The position numbers and the translations under genes were made by a program. Below, piece after piece: positions 8,547 to 19,652 of a DNA stretch of 64,000 nt (its first letter is position 1; every line of letters starts with the position of its first letter). The notes under the pieces are model-generated. The model did no database searches and was not told where the DNA came from. It was given only the letters and a program-made list of their open reading frames with translations. Origin of the DNA: Diphasiastrum complanatum (Eukaryota; Streptophyta; Lycopodiopsida; Lycopodiales; Lycopodiaceae); contig CM055098.1 in the NCBI GenBank assembly GCA_029204225.1, forward strand, positions 18,815,303-18,879,302, read 5' to 3'.

Positions 8547-11518
8547 GGACCCACGGCTTGAAGTAGTGCCGGTCCCTCGGCCCTCTGTTCTCTTGGACCG
8601 CCTCTGGTGGATCAGATAGCCCGTAACATCTTCCATGAAGTTGAGACGGTCCAATTTCTTCGAGTCGTTTGGCGTGTGGAAGGACTTGTGGACTCCTGTT
8701 AGCCATTCCTGATCCACCCATGCTTGGAATCGTTTCATCCAGGGATCTCCAAGGAATGTAGCTCGGTAATATACGCGAGCGACTGGCAGCTGGTCTTTGA
8801 CTTTGTCGAAAGCGAGCGTCTCATTTGGATCAAAAAATATGGAGGGAAGGAAATCATCCCATTTTGTTTCAATGCCCATTAAATATTCTAAGTCTCGGGC
8901 ATAAATGACTACCGCGAGGATTGTGGAATCAGGACAATTGATGTAGTGACTGGCGAATGCGGAGAGAGCACTTGTGGCGTCTACATCCGTTGTCCACCCA
9001 TATTCGGATTTGATGATTGGCCAGTTGAAATTGTGCAGTGTGATCTGGTCCAAAGGAGTGCCGCATTCCGCCCATTTGGATCTTCTTGGACATGGCAAGA
9101 AATGCGCGTTTACCCATAACTGTTGTGGACTCGTCACGTAAGCCCTGATGGCTGCAGGGTCTCTCTCAAATAACTACTGTCGCCACTCCGGTTGTGGTTG
9201 GAGGGCAGGTAAGGCTTGCAGTTCTTTTCCCTTGATGGTCTGAGCTGAGAATGATATCTACCAGCTGCCTCTGTCTGCCCTTGGTCTTGACCTTCGGACC
9301 CTTGATCTAGTTGAAATCCCCCTGTTGCCTGCTGGCTCTGATCTTGGCTGGTACTAGCCTGGACAACGTCAAAATTAGGTGGTGGTGGAACTACCATGGG
9401 GGTGGGCTGGGCCTTCGTTTCCATGTATTTTTGGCACGCCTTGAGGGCTTGCTTGGCCTGGGCGAGTTCTTGTGTTGCGCTTGTCCGATACTTATTGAAC
9501 TCCGCCTGGTAGCTGTTGAGGGTTTGGCTATAAATCTGCACCTGATGTCATAGAAGATTCATCTCTGATTGGGAAAGTGGCCTTGTGTTCGGTGCAGATT
9601 GAGCTAACCAGACGAGCTTTTCCTCTTGTAAGACTTTGACCTCCGTCCCCAGGCGCGCATTCTCTGCTTCCAAAAGTGTAAGTTGCATCTGGATGGGGAC
9701 AAGCCGTTGGGATGCTTCAGCTTGAAGCTCCCACACCTTTGTAGAGGCCTCAATCAATGCTTTGGAGAGGCTTTGAATATATTTGTTTAGGCCCTCCTCC
9801 TTCTACTGCAACTTGACAATCTCCTGGTGCCCTGCTTGTTCGTGTTGTTGAGCCAGAATCAGCTCTTGCTACAACTTGGTGAGGTATGCTCGCAACTGTG
9901 TATTACTCGTTGCCAAATGTAGTACTCTGCTTTCCAGAATAGCTTTGGCCGCTACCGCATCCAGGATGTATTTTCCTAGAGTTTGGTACGACATCGTTAG
10001 ATCCGTGGGAGCAGTTGGTACACTGGCACTGGCAAGGGCTTGTGTTGTATCAGCCCCGATGACTTGTGGAATTTCGTCGTCATTGTCTTCGATCAGATTT
10101 TCATTTGTCTTGATGCCATCTAGGGCGGTAGGGTCAGTCCGATCTGGTGATGCTACAAAAACTGTTTGTACAAATGCGTCATCAGGCAGTAGTTGGTTGC
10201 CCTCCACAACCTTTGTTGGCGAAGCGGGTGGGGTGTGAGAAACAACTGTGGAAACAGGGGTGAGGACGGTTTGTCCAAACGAGAGGATGGGAGGAACAAT
10301 GGGGAACTGAAGGGTGGTGTGGAGTATGGAAGAAGGTGAGGATGGAGTAGAAAGTGTCTGGCATGGGGGTGAAAATTTGATAACTTGCATCCATGCCAGA
10401 GTGTCGGGGGACAGTTGCGAATCAAAAGGATTGAATGTGAGAGGAGCAACGGTGGTGGCAGGAGTGATGGAGGATGCGATGGTGATGGATGGAGCAATGG
10501 ACATTGGAAGAAAAGTAGGAGTGGTATCAACAGAAGAAACGAGGATGGAGAAAGAAATGGATGTGGATGGAACATGAAGAGATGTAGCGACAACAGAAAT
10601 TGGAGTGGGGGTTTGCATGGAAGAAGAAGTGGCGGTGGTTGATGGAGTGGTTAGTGCGACAGTGGAGACACGTCTTTGGAGATGTGGATGTAGAGGAAAC
10701 GCCATGCATTTGTTTGTTGGCCGTTGTGTTAATGACTGCAGGTTGGGAGGAAGTAGATGCTTGAGATGGTGGATAAAGGTTAGTATGTGGCACAAGGGTA
10801 GACATGAGAGATGAGCATTGGAAATTGCACACTTTTGTCTCGATAAGTGCGCATGCAAAGTTACACAACAGGGGGCCTGTTGCGATTCGCTCACAGTTGT
10901 TGGGTTTGATGGAGTTGGTTAGTTCTCGAATAAGGAAGCTATGCCAGTCGTATAGCACAACGGAGGGGTTAGGGAATTCCAGAAAGGATTCCACTATATG
11001 ACTCAGCAGCATAGACTGTATTCTGTCCTTGCAAAATGTTGAAATAACCAGAAAGTTATTCAACAGATAGCCGTCTGAATGACGGGTTCCGTGATAGCTT
11101 CTATCAGGTAACCATTGTTAGTCTAGATGGGGATTTCTCGTGTTGTTTGGGTGACGAATGGTTTGATTAGAGCTTTGGCGTGGCGATGGGAGATGGGTTG
11201 ACGATCACCGGACATAATGCCAACGGTGACCATCGAGTCGGCGTTAATCCTGATCTTGTACATGGTACCTTGGTACAGGAAGTGGAAACGAGCCTTGTCC
11301 TCGTCCCAAGTGACGTAAGCATGAAGGACGAGGCCCATGTTAATCTCAGCATGGAAGAGCGCCGGGTAAAAACCCATTGCTTCAAGGAGTGGGCCGGTTG
11401 TCTGCAGCCATGGTTGGATCAGATTATCAGAGGGTAGAGGCCAAATCTGCGTGGCCTCGGGGATGTCATGCTGGATCACCTGTTTGGCACTAGAGTCTTC
11501 AGAGGATGAGGAGGCCAT
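8511..11518 (-). pseudogene. Gypsy-3 second ORF: globular-disordered-coiled coil-globular protein
   Basis: A gene of about 1000 codons downstream of pol, not gag, pol or a typical env. ATG at 11518 (MASSSSEDSSAK...). Four parts are visible. First, an N-terminal ordered part ('LLEAMGFYPALFHAEINMGL', to about 11123). Second, a long Ser/Thr/Pro-rich, probably disordered part (about 10890-10000). Third, a coiled coil with repeated Leu/Ala heptads (about 9960-9430; 'LTLLEAENARLGTEVKVLQ', 'AQAKQALKACQKYMETK') and a Gln-rich linker. Last, a C-terminal part (9137-8600) with 'VARVYYRATFLGDPWMKRF'. Stops at 11123, 9869, 9548 and 9134 break it. The final stop at 8511 lies inside the LTR. The Gypsy-2 ORF at 30790-33360 is a homologue. 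No signal peptide or membrane segment is seen. Function unknown. Confidence 0.65.
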
Positions 11519-12621
11519 GTTAGCAATGATGATTAGTGGTCAAAAAAGTCGGAAAAGTAGAAAAAATGGTGGAAAATGAAAAAAGATGTGGAAATAGTAG
11601 AAAACTGAGAATAATGAGTGTTGGATGATGATGATTGTAGTTCAGAGCATAGATCGGTGTTTAATATGAGCAGATGACAATTCATAGGAAGTTTGGTCAA
11701 AAACAGAAAACTTGGTACTTTCAGTGGAAATTTCAGCAGAGCTTCGCTAGCAAAGGTGACAAATGACTCGAATTCAGCCCTATATAGCGGAATTTAGAGT
11801 GCGTATTCGGTGAAATCCACTTTCCCTTGTTCAGTTCTACCCAAAATTTGACAAACACCTTCTTCACAAAATTCTAAGACCTCAGGGAAGTCTGCGAGAG
11901 TTCAGAAGGTGATTTGACTGCTATGCAAAGGTTTTGTGAGGGTTCAGGCTGTTTGCGAGCGTTCAACTCTCGCAGGAAGTGATCTCTCGCACAACTTGTT
12001 TTTGTGATTGGATTTTCAAGATCAGACTATGTAGGCAGGCTAATTTCACTGTTATGATTCCATTTAGACACCTTGTGAGAGCTGGTAAGATGATCTTGAT
12101 GCTCTGCGAGGGTTCTAAAAATTCTGCTTCTAGGAACTCTTGCATACACTAAAAAATGATGATTCCTCCATCAGGAACTCTCGCAGAGATTTTCATGGAT
12201 GCATCTAGGTCACATCTGGTGATTGTCCAATTTTCAAGAGCTATCTCCCAAGGGATCTCAAAAAATCATGAAAAAAATGCTCTTTCAGAGTGTTTTTTGA
12301 CGAGATCTCAAGATTTTATGATTTTTAACTTTTGTAAACTGGTAATCAGCTTCATCCAGGCTTGATTTGACTATTGGTAGTGCTTTGGAAGTTCTGATGG
12401 ATTCTTAATAGTAGATCTATCAGTCAATCTGATGATCTACTTCCTTTTTTATCCTATCAGGATCTGGATTCTCCTTGAATTCTGATGGATTTTCCCAATC
12501 TTGCTAGATCTGGCTGAATCTTGATGGATTTAGCTTGATTTGGCTTGATCTCCTTAGATCTAGCGGTGATGGCTGAGCAGATTAGCTTTTTGTAACGTGC
12601 CACCCCTAATCTGGATCTATC
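11519..12621 (-). promoter_or_regulatory. Gypsy-3 pol-ORF2 spacer with CTCTCGCA motifs
   Basis: About 1.1 kb of non-coding sequence between the integrase stop and the ATG of the second ORF. Exact copies of the 8-mer CTCTCGCA or its complement occur at 11893-11900, 11967-11974, 11984-11991 and 12178-12185, with weaker variants between. The same 8-mer fills the leader (25430-26220). The shared motif suggests a cis element, for example a second promoter or an RNA signal used for ORF2, but this is inference. The stretch 12380-12570 adds a degenerate repeat built on 'GATCTGGCTTGATCT'. Confidence 0.4.
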
Positions 12622-13372
12622 TTACTGTGGTGGCCAGTACATGTGCAACCGGCTACCGTTGATGGGTGTGTCGAATGGCGTCCCATCAAGCTTTTCTAAG
12701 TTCACAACTCCATGATTAAGAATTTCCTTGATCCTATAAGGACCTTCGCCCGTGAATTTTAACTTCCCCTTGATCGCCTTGGTTTTATACATCAGGAGCA
12801 GATCTCCTAAACAAAGATTCTTCTTTTGTAATCTGCGATCATGCCAAGCTTTGCGTCTTTCCTTTTCAGCTGCCAGTGCATGCACAATTAGTAAGCATGT
12901 TTCACGGAGTTTATGTAGAGCTTCGATGCATAGCTGTAGAGATTTGGACTCATTAAGACGTTGCGCGGTGGCAATCCTTAATGAAGGAACTAAAAACTCT
13001 TCTAGCATCACAACATCCTGACCATATACCAATTGGAAGGGTGTTTGATCAGTGCTTCCTTTATATGTTGTCCTGAATGCCCACAATGCAGCATGCAACT
13101 TGTGTTCCCAATCTGATATGCTAGCTTCAACTATTTTCGTGAGCACGCTACACAGGATCTTATTGGATGATTTTGCTTGCCCATTTACCACGAGGATAAT
13201 AAGGCGTACTGGTTCTGTGGATCACAAAGAATTCCTCCAATAGGACCTTGATGGTCTCGTTGATGAAATGGCTTCCACGATCATTGACTAGTTCCACCGA
13301 GCATCCGAAGCGCACAATGATATTTTCATAAAGGAACTTGGCAGTGGTCCTAGCATCAGCAACTCTTACTGC
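12622..13372 (-). pseudogene. Gypsy-3 integrase, C-terminal half
   Basis: Downstream half of the integrase, continuing the core that is cut at 19653. It holds the second catalytic Asp block (LVNDRGSHFINE, about 13280). The frame then shifts near 13185 into 'NGQAKSSNKIL', where the catalytic Glu codon is Lys (13171-13173). It ends with 'DWEHKLHAALWAFRTT' and a C-terminal domain closing in 'INGSRLHMYWPPQ' before the stop. The chromovirus insertion at 13373/13378 lies directly after 'YLTKWVEAK'-type core sequence. Inactive by frameshift, insertion and loss of the Glu. Confidence 0.8.
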
Positions 13373-13377
13373 CTTGG
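13373..13377. other. Chromovirus target site duplication, left copy (CTTGG)
   Basis: CTTGG at 13373-13377 is repeated exactly at 19653-19657, directly abutting the two LTR termini. This marks a single integration event with no later change at either edge. Confidence 0.9.
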
Positions 13378-14295
13378 TGTTGTAAAGCTGACTCAGGTGC
13401 ACCCAACGTGCCCTGTAAGACTCTAAGGGGTGACACTCCCTAAAGTCCCAGAGCAAGTTAGAACGTCAAGGACTGAGCCTCCAACCTGTGGTGAGCCGGT
13501 CAAGTAGTCACAAGTCATGAGCTAGCTCTGGAGCTCGAGTCATGGCCTAGTCAGGAAGCAAGTTGATTCTGCCACCGGAACGGCTCCCGGGACCCATGTT
13601 CGGGAGCCAGACTGATTCTGCCAGGCTTGCCAGGCTTAATCAGCAAAATAAAAACTAAGTCCCAAAAAGCGTGCTTTACCAGAAAGCACTATGTTTCAGA
13701 ACAGAGGGGGTGCGCCGAATCACAGCAGAACTATAGGGGGAGTCCGGCAGACAGAAACTTGGGCAGCTCAACCAGCGCCAGGAATCCAGTCGCCAGGTCT
13801 CAGCTCCCTCTACCAGCACGAGCCAGGCACAATGCCCAGCACGTGTTGGTGGCCCCGAGACCGGTCAGTCTATGTATGAATGTAACCTCTTCCAAATCTA
13901 ATAAAGTTGATCCTTGGGGATGATTACCATTTCGGTTTCGCCTCCGGGACTGGTCCAAGTGGAAGGACCCTTACTACAACCTTTTTGCGTCGCTGGCGCC
14001 TAAGGGTCCCTGTCATCGACATGGGGCTTGCCGCTATGCCAATTGGTCAGTTTGGCGACCACTATGCCTTGGGTTTCATGTGTAGCTTGTCTTTGCCTTT
14101 GGTTACCTTTTGCGGACGGATTCTGAGTTGGCTTTCGGGTTGGTTGGGATTCCAGTTTTCTTAAGTCTGAATGGTTAAGCTTGTTACGATTCTGAGTTGG
14201 CTTTTACGTAAGTGCATGATGGATGAATGTTAGACTTAAGCGCGTGTTGGGGAAACCGCTCAAGTCCCAGCGCCCTTTGAGGCGCCGGCGCAACA
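13378..14295 (+). repeat. Chromovirus 5' LTR
   Basis: 918 bp, TGTTGTAAAG...GGCGCAACA. Internal features are a TATA-like CAAAATAAAAAC near 13643-13654, a perfect 7 bp hairpin GTGCTTT-ACCAG-AAAGCAC at 13671-13689, and AATAAA at 13900-13905 as a likely polyadenylation signal. A splice-donor-like ACGTAAGT lies near 14206. The 98-, 62- and 85-codon frames inside it recur identically in the 3' LTR and are not thought to be genes. Confidence 0.93.
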
Positions 14296-14297
14296 TG

Positions 14298-14310
14298 TGG
14301 TATCAGAGCC
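14298..14310 (+). other. Primer binding site, tRNA-iMet
   Basis: TGGTATCAGAGCC, perfectly complementary to the 3' end of plant initiator tRNA-Met, starting two bases after the 5' LTR. It primes minus-strand cDNA synthesis. Confidence 0.92.
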
Positions 14311-14385
14311 GACTAGCCGGTCAGCTACGCAAGTCTCACAGGGATGGCCACGTTTTTGGGATTTGTCAGGACAACCGTTGCGCAA

Positions 14386-14772
14386 GGTGCTGCCCACAGT
14401 GTAAGCACGGGTGCGTCCACGGTCGGGGTGGTCGGCAGAACGGGGGACTTGATGAGTCAAAGTGCTGCCCTCGAGGTGTAAGCACGGTCAGTTCTCGCGG
14501 TTCGGGCCTGGCGCTGTCTGCACGTAGGACGGATGAGGCAAAGTGCTGCCTAGGTAGGTGAAAGCACGGTCTGTACCTTGTGGGGTGCGGGGCGACATAT
14601 TCGAACTGTACGGGTTAACCATTGATACAGAGATGCTGCTCGAATTCGGGTGTAAAGCACGGGTGGTTAGCTGCCGGTGCGGGATAGCTGCCGATCGTTT
14701 AGCTATAAGGGCTATCGACCAAAAAGTGGTGGGGCGTGACTGAGGCAATGTGCTGCTTAATGGTGAAAGCAC
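14386..14772 (+). repeat. Five iterated GTGCT...AGCAC hairpins in the leader
   Basis: Five units 75-116 bp apart, each reading roughly GGCAAAGTGCTGCC-N-GGTGWAAGCACGG. The stem arms GTGCT/AGCAC lie at 14387-14391/14404-14408, 14462-14466/14481-14485, 14543-14547/14563-14567, 14633-14637 (ATGCT)/14656-14660, and 14750-14754/14768-14772. In units 2 and 3 an inner GCC/GGT pair extends the stem past a three-base GWA bulge on the 3' side. A sixth, longer stem with the same arms sits in the LTR at 13671-13689. The leader is otherwise non-coding. An RNA packaging or dimerisation signal is a possible role, by inference. Confidence 0.7.
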
Positions 14773-15010
14773 GGATGGTTGGATGGATGTTTCCCCGTGG
14801 GCTAATTCTGTGATAGATTTGTGTGGGCGCGGCTAGGCAAAGATCCTACGTCCGGTCTCAAGGGGAATGTGACTTGAGAGGGATCCTCTGTTTAGCTTTG
14901 GTTGGTATGTTCGTTTGTGGTGTGCTTGCCTGGACCTGAATTATCCCTGACTACTTCTTTTGATCCAGGTGATCTGATCTAGTTGGGAGTTGTGAGAGGA
15001 GCTTACATTT

Positions 15011-18000
15011 ATGAGTGGACGACGCACAAGTATGGAAAGGAACTTCCATGGGGCAACCCCCAAGATTGGTTCAAGATTGTTATTCTTATCAGGAAAGATC
15101 GCGGGGAGGAAGTCAGATTTCATGATCGACTCCGGAGCTTCACATAACTATATCTCAAGGAGCGTAGTGGAACAATTCAGCTTGCCGACCAGGAATGTTA
15201 CATCTACTCTCAAGGTAGAAACAGCGAAGGGAGCACTAGATGCAGACAAAGCGACATTGAACATCCCGGTGCAGATTGGAAGATGGAAGGCTAAACTTAG
15301 CTTTGTGATTTTAGAGATGGATGCCTTTGATGTGATTTTGGGCCTCCCTTGGTTAAATGAACACTGTATCGCAGTTTTGGGTAGGAGCTCAAACTTGGTC
15401 CTCTTGGATTATAAGGGACAAATCTGCGTGACAAAAGCCCTGCCCGGAGGAAATGCTAAGGATACCGATATTGAACAAAATCTGGTTGCAGCATTAGTGA
15501 TGAAAAGAATGGCGAAAGGGAAAAGGTCAAAGTGCTTTCTTTGCATCTGTCGAGAAGTCCCAGAAGGGAAAAGCGTGCGACAAGAAAACTTGCCAAAAGA
15601 AGTGGCAGATCTGTTAGAAGAATTTAGCGATGTGTTCCCGGAGGAACTCCCAGCTAAGCTACCTCCTCGAAGACCAGTGGACCATAAAATTGAGTTGGTA
15701 CCAGGAACAGAGCCAACTTCACGAGCACCCTACAGAATGTCACAAGAAGAGTTGGCGGAACTGAAACGACAACTTGGTGAATTGATAGACAAAGGTTTTA
15801 TTAGACCTAGCGCTTCACCTTTTGGAGCCCCAGTGTTGTTCGTGGAAAAGGCAGACAAAACTCTTCGAATGTGTGTGGATTATCGCATGCTTAACAAGAG
15901 TACCATCAAGAACAAGTACCCCATGCCTAGAATTGATGACCTATTCGACCAACTCAAACATGCCAAATACTTTAGCCGAATAGATCTCAGATCTGGATAT
16001 CATCAAATTCGAATAGCTAAAGGTGATGAGCACAAAACGGCGTTTCGAACGCGGTACGGAAGTCACGAGTTCCTAGTGATGCCATTCGGTCTAACAAACG
16101 CACCAGCCACTTTTTGCACGTTGATGAACAATATATTTCAAGACTGCCTGGATGAATTTGTCATTGTGTACATTGATGACATATTAGTATTTAGCCGGAA
16201 CCTTAAAGATCACATTCAACATTTAAGGACAGTTCTCCAACGACTGAGGAGGAACTGCTTGTTCGCGAAAAGAGAGAAATGTGAGTTTGTGGTGGAGGAA
16301 GTTGACTTCCTTGGACATGTTATAGGCCACGGACGGATTCGAATGGATCCTAAGAAGATCAAGGCTATCTTGGATTGGCTAGCACCTAAAACTGTTCATG
16401 GCATCAAATCCTTTGTGGGCTTATGTAACTTTTACAGGAGATTCATTGAGGCATTTAGCAAAATTGTGGCACCACTGTTGGAGCAGACCAAGACTCATCT
16501 GAAGATGACATGGACACCGGAATGTGAAGCAGCGTTCCAGGAACTAAAACGGCGGATCACTCAAGAACCCATCCTTGCCTTACCGGACTTTAGCAAACCT
16601 TTTGAAATACATACAGATGCGTCGAACTTTGCTATTGGGGCCGTGCTGATGCAAGACGGAAAACCTGTTGCATATTTTTCAAAGAAATTGAGTGACGTAG
16701 AGCGACGATGGCCAACTCATGAAAAAGAAATGGTCGCAGTAGTCCAAGCAGTGGAGCATTGGAGACATTATGTGGCAGGAAAACCCTTTAAGGCGTTCAC
16801 TGATAATGTATCACTCAAGTACTTCTCATCCCAAGGTATGCTCACGCCAAAGCAAATGCGATGGCAAAACTTTCTCTCAAAATTCAATATAGACATTTTA
16901 CACACGGCGGGAAAGAACAATGTGGTGGCGGACGCACTAAGTAGACAAGAACACTTGATGGCAACAGTGACAACTCAGGTGACTGACCTACTCCAAGAAA
17001 TCAGAGAGAATTATGGTGTGGATGCGTTGGCGAAGGACTTAATGATCGAATTCCAGCTGGGAAAGCCTCATAAACATTTCACTTGGAAAGATCAAATGGT
17101 TGTTTATAAACAACGCAGAGTATATGTCCCAGACAGCATCAACCTGAGGAAGAAAGTCTTGCGAGAACATCATGACGTACTAGCCGCCGGGCATCCAGGG
17201 GTGAATCGCATGTATGAACTTCTCAAAAGAGGCTTCTATTGGCCAAGTATGTGGGCAGACGTTGAATCTTATGTACAAACATGCCCGACATGTCAACAAG
17301 TGAAGGTGGAACCGCTAGCTCCGGCTGGACTACTCCAACCATTACCGGTACCAGCATACCCATGGGATTCGGTGAGCATGGATTTTATTGTTCAACTACC
17401 ACGGTGCCAAGGATTCGACTCAATTTATGTGGTGGTTGACCGCTTTTCAAAGCAAGTTCATCTAGTACCAACTAAAAGTTCAGTGACAGCTGAAGAAGTG
17501 GCAAGGTTATTTTTCAAATGTGTTTTCAAATACCACGGCCTGCCTAGAACGATTATTTCTGACCGAGACACCAAGTTCGTCGGAAAGTTTTGGACTTGTC
17601 TATTTCGCCTCGTGGGAACCGGATTGAATTTCAGTACTGCATATCATCCTCAGACAGATGGGCAAACGGAGCGAGTCAATCGACAGATTGAACAATATTT
17701 ACGAAATTATGTCGCTTGGGACCAATCCGATTGGGTCAACTACTTGGATATTCTCGAGTTTGCACATAACAACCAAGTGAACAGATCTACTGGAAGGGCA
17801 CCCTTCGAGATAAGCAATGGTCGGCTACCGATTGTTCCAAGCTCTTTTCTTACAGGCGTGCAGGAAACACCAGTACCCACTGTGGAGGAATTCATCAATG
17901 AGTGGCACACAAAGTTGACCGAGGTGAAGGCGTTTTTAGAGCAGTCACAAAGGAGTATGGCAGCTGACGTAAACCCACATCGACGAGAACTGGAATTTGA

Positions 18001-18493
18001 GGAAGGTGATCAAGTATGGCTGAACACAAAGAACATTGCGCTACCAAAAGGTTTTTCTCATAAGTTTGCTCGACCTTATGCGGGACCATATTATGTCACC
18101 AAGAAGATCAACCCAGTGGCTTATCGATTAGCGTTGCCATCCAGCTTGGATATACACAATGTGTTCCATATCTCATTACTCAAACGGTACAAACCAGATG
18201 AGCGATTTGATCGGCAACACGAACTCCGTCACCCACCAACGACACTTGATGATACGAAGAGGCAGCTTGTACCAGAACAAATATTGACACATAGAAAGCG
18301 AACTGGCGTTCAACGTGAATATCTAGTGAAGTGGCTACGGGCTCCACTTATTGAGGCTTCTTGGGAGTACGAAGACAAACTTAAGGAGGGAGCCCCTGAA
18401 GTACTAGCAGATTATCTGCAGAAGAACCAACGCAATAGCCGTTTTCCCAGATCGGCACACAAAGCACTACCTGGCGGCATGCCTCTTACATAA
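15011..18493 (+). CDS. pol: Chromovirus pol: protease-RT-RNase H-integrase-chromodomain
   Basis: Intact 1160-codon frame, ATG at 15011. An in-frame stop at 14993 rules out an upstream extension. Domains: aspartic protease DSGAS (Asp40); RT with YIDD at 387-390; RNase H starting TDAS (Asp536); integrase zinc finger (His720/721, Cys758, Cys761). The integrase core has Asp791 (SMDF), Asp851 (SDRD) and Glu887, exactly D-35-E. A C-terminal chromodomain at about 1087-1137 ('REYLVKW', 'EASWEYE') would direct integration to modified histones. All key catalytic residues are present, so it should encode working enzymes. The gag normally fused in front is absent. A pyrimidine-rich tract ending in CAG at about 14969 could be a splice acceptor, so a spliced pol message is possible but unproven. 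Confidence 0.95.
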   Translation: MSGRRTSMERNFHGATPKIGSRLLFLSGKIAGRKSDFMIDSGASHNYISRSVVEQFSLPTRNVTSTLKVETAKGALDADKATLNIPVQIGRWKAKLSFVILEMDAFDVILGLPWLNEHCIAVLGRSSNLVLLDYKGQICVTKALPGGNAKDTDIEQNLVAALVMKRMAKGKRSKCFLCICREVPEGKSVRQENLPKEVADLLEEFSDVFPEELPAKLPPRRPVDHKIELVPGTEPTSRAPYRMSQEELAELKRQLGELIDKGFIRPSASPFGAPVLFVEKADKTLRMCVDYRMLNKSTIKNKYPMPRIDDLFDQLKHAKYFSRIDLRSGYHQIRIAKGDEHKTAFRTRYGSHEFLVMPFGLTNAPATFCTLMNNIFQDCLDEFVIVYIDDILVFSRNLKDHIQHLRTVLQRLRRNCLFAKREKCEFVVEEVDFLGHVIGHGRIRMDPKKIKAILDWLAPKTVHGIKSFVGLCNFYRRFIEAFSKIVAPLLEQTKTHLKMTWTPECEAAFQELKRRITQEPILALPDFSKPFEIHTDASNFAIGAVLMQDGKPVAYFSKKLSDVERRWPTHEKEMVAVVQAVEHWRHYVAGKPFKAFTDNVSLKYFSSQGMLTPKQMRWQNFLSKFNIDILHTAGKNNVVADALSRQEHLMATVTTQVTDLLQEIRENYGVDALAKDLMIEFQLGKPHKHFTWKDQMVVYKQRRVYVPDSINLRKKVLREHHDVLAAGHPGVNRMYELLKRGFYWPSMWADVESYVQTCPTCQQVKVEPLAPAGLLQPLPVPAYPWDSVSMDFIVQLPRCQGFDSIYVVVDRFSKQVHLVPTKSSVTAEEVARLFFKCVFKYHGLPRTIISDRDTKFVGKFWTCLFRLVGTGLNFSTAYHPQTDGQTERVNRQIEQYLRNYVAWDQSDWVNYLDILEFAHNNQVNRSTGRAPFEISNGRLPIVPSSFLTGVQETPVPTVEEFINEWHTKLTEVKAFLEQSQRSMAADVNPHRRELEFEEGDQVWLNTKNIALPKGFSHKFARPYAGPYYVTKKINPVAYRLALPSSLDIHNVFHISLLKRYKPDERFDRQHELRHPPTTLDDTKRQLVPEQILTHRKRTGVQREYLVKWLRAPLIEASWEYEDKLKEGAPEVLADYLQKNQRNSRFPRSAHKALPGGMPLT

Positions 18494-18720
18494 ACATTCA
18501 TGGCCATTCTGAAGTTCAAGGAACTTTCCGGTATTTTTCTTAAGTTTGCCAATAAATCACTTGCAGCTTTACACAGGTTTTACGTAAGTGAACTTTATCT
18601 ACACTTTTCCTGTGCTACTGCCAATGTATTTTGTAATTCAAAGTTGCTAAGGCTGGTGAATTAAGCCCGTGCCATACGTCCTAGGTCTAGTTTGGCCCTG
18701 ATGAGGACATCAGCTTTTTC

Positions 18721-18734
18721 AAACGAGGGGAGGA
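18721..18734 (+). other. Chromovirus polypurine tract
   Basis: AAACGAGGGGAGGA directly before the 3' LTR start at 18735; primes plus-strand DNA synthesis. The preceding 18494-18720 is non-coding. Confidence 0.85.
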
Positions 18735-19652
18735 TGTTGTAAAGCTGACTCAGGTGCACCCAACGTGCCCTGTAAGACTCTAAGGGGTGACACTCCCTAA
18801 AGTCCCAGAGCAAGTTAGAACGTCAAGGACTGAGCCTCCAACCTGTGGTGAGCCGGTCAAGTAGTCACAAGTCATGAGCTAGCTCTGGAGCTCGAGTCAT
18901 GGCCTAGTCAGGAAGCAAGTTGATTCTGCCACCGGAACGGCTCCCGGGACCCATGTTCGGGAGCCAGACTGATTCTGCCAGGCTTGCCAGGCTTAATCAG
19001 CAAAATAAAAACTAAGTCCCAAAAAGCGTGCTTTACCAGAAAGCACTATGTTTCAGAACAGAGGGGGTGCGCCGAATCACAGCAGAACTATAGGGGGAGT
19101 CCGGCAGACAGAAACTTGGGCAGCTCAACCAGCGCCAGGAATCCAGTCGCCAGGTCTCAGCTCCCTCTACCAGCACGAGCCAGGCACAATGCCCAGCACG
19201 TGTTGGTGGCCCCGAGACCGGTCAGTCTATGTATGAATGTAACCTCTTCCAAATCTAATAAAGTTGATCCTTGGGGATGATTACCATTTCGGTTTCGCCT
19301 CCGGGACTGGTCCAAGTGGAAGGACCCTTACTACAACCTTTTTGCGTCGCTGGCGCCTAAGGGTCCCTGTCATCGACATGGGGCTTGCCGCTATGCCAAT
19401 TGGTCAGTTTGGCGACCACTATGCCTTGGGTTTCATGTGTAGCTTGTCTTTGCCTTTGGTTACCTTTTGCGGACGGATTCTGAGTTGGCTTTCGGGTTGG
19501 TTGGGATTCCAGTTTTCTTAAGTCTGAATGGTTAAGCTTGTTACGATTCTGAGTTGGCTTTTACGTAAGTGCATGATGGATGAATGTTAGACTTAAGCGC
19601 GTGTTGGGGAAACCGCTCAAGTCCCAGCGCCCTTTGAGGCGCCGGCGCAACA
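18735..19652 (+). repeat. Chromovirus 3' LTR
   Basis: 918 bp copy of 13378-14295, same length, and identical wherever compared by eye; the three spurious frames it contains translate identically to those in the 5' copy. AATAAA lies at 19257-19262. Followed by the right TSD, CTTGG, at 19653-19657. Confidence 0.93.

Larger units (their letters stand above)
13378..19652 (+). mobile_element. Gag-less chromodomain gypsy element, apparently recent
   Basis: 6275 bp element inserted in the Gypsy-3 integrase: two 918 bp LTRs (TGTTG...CAACA), tRNA-iMet PBS, a 700 bp leader with iterated hairpins, a single 1160-codon pol frame ending in a chromodomain, PPT, and an exact 5 bp TSD. The LTRs look identical throughout, so insertion was recent. 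No gag frame exists: the leader is non-coding, and an in-frame stop at 14993 precedes the pol ATG. Chromodomain plus domain order places it among chromoviruses (Tcn1/Tekay/Reina-type). The exact lineage is not determined. Confidence 0.92.

Noticed and set aside
10153-10642. Several long overlapping frames on both strands around 10.2-10.6 kb
   Set aside because: Shadows of the Ser/Thr/Pro-rich part of the Gypsy-3 second ORF; low-complexity codons open other frames.
13627-13923. 98-codon frame in the chromovirus LTRs (again at 18984-19280)
   Set aside because: Identical in both copies only because the LTRs are alike; no recognisable domain.
14298-14310. tRNA-like sequence
   Set aside because: It is only the 13-base primer site complementary to tRNA-iMet, not a tRNA gene; the same applies at 44035, 56108 and 57545.
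14223-14561. 112-codon frame after the chromovirus PBS considered as a gag
   Set aside because: It starts inside the LTR, is Arg/Cys-rich because it reads the hairpin repeats, and has no capsid block or proper CCHC knuckle.
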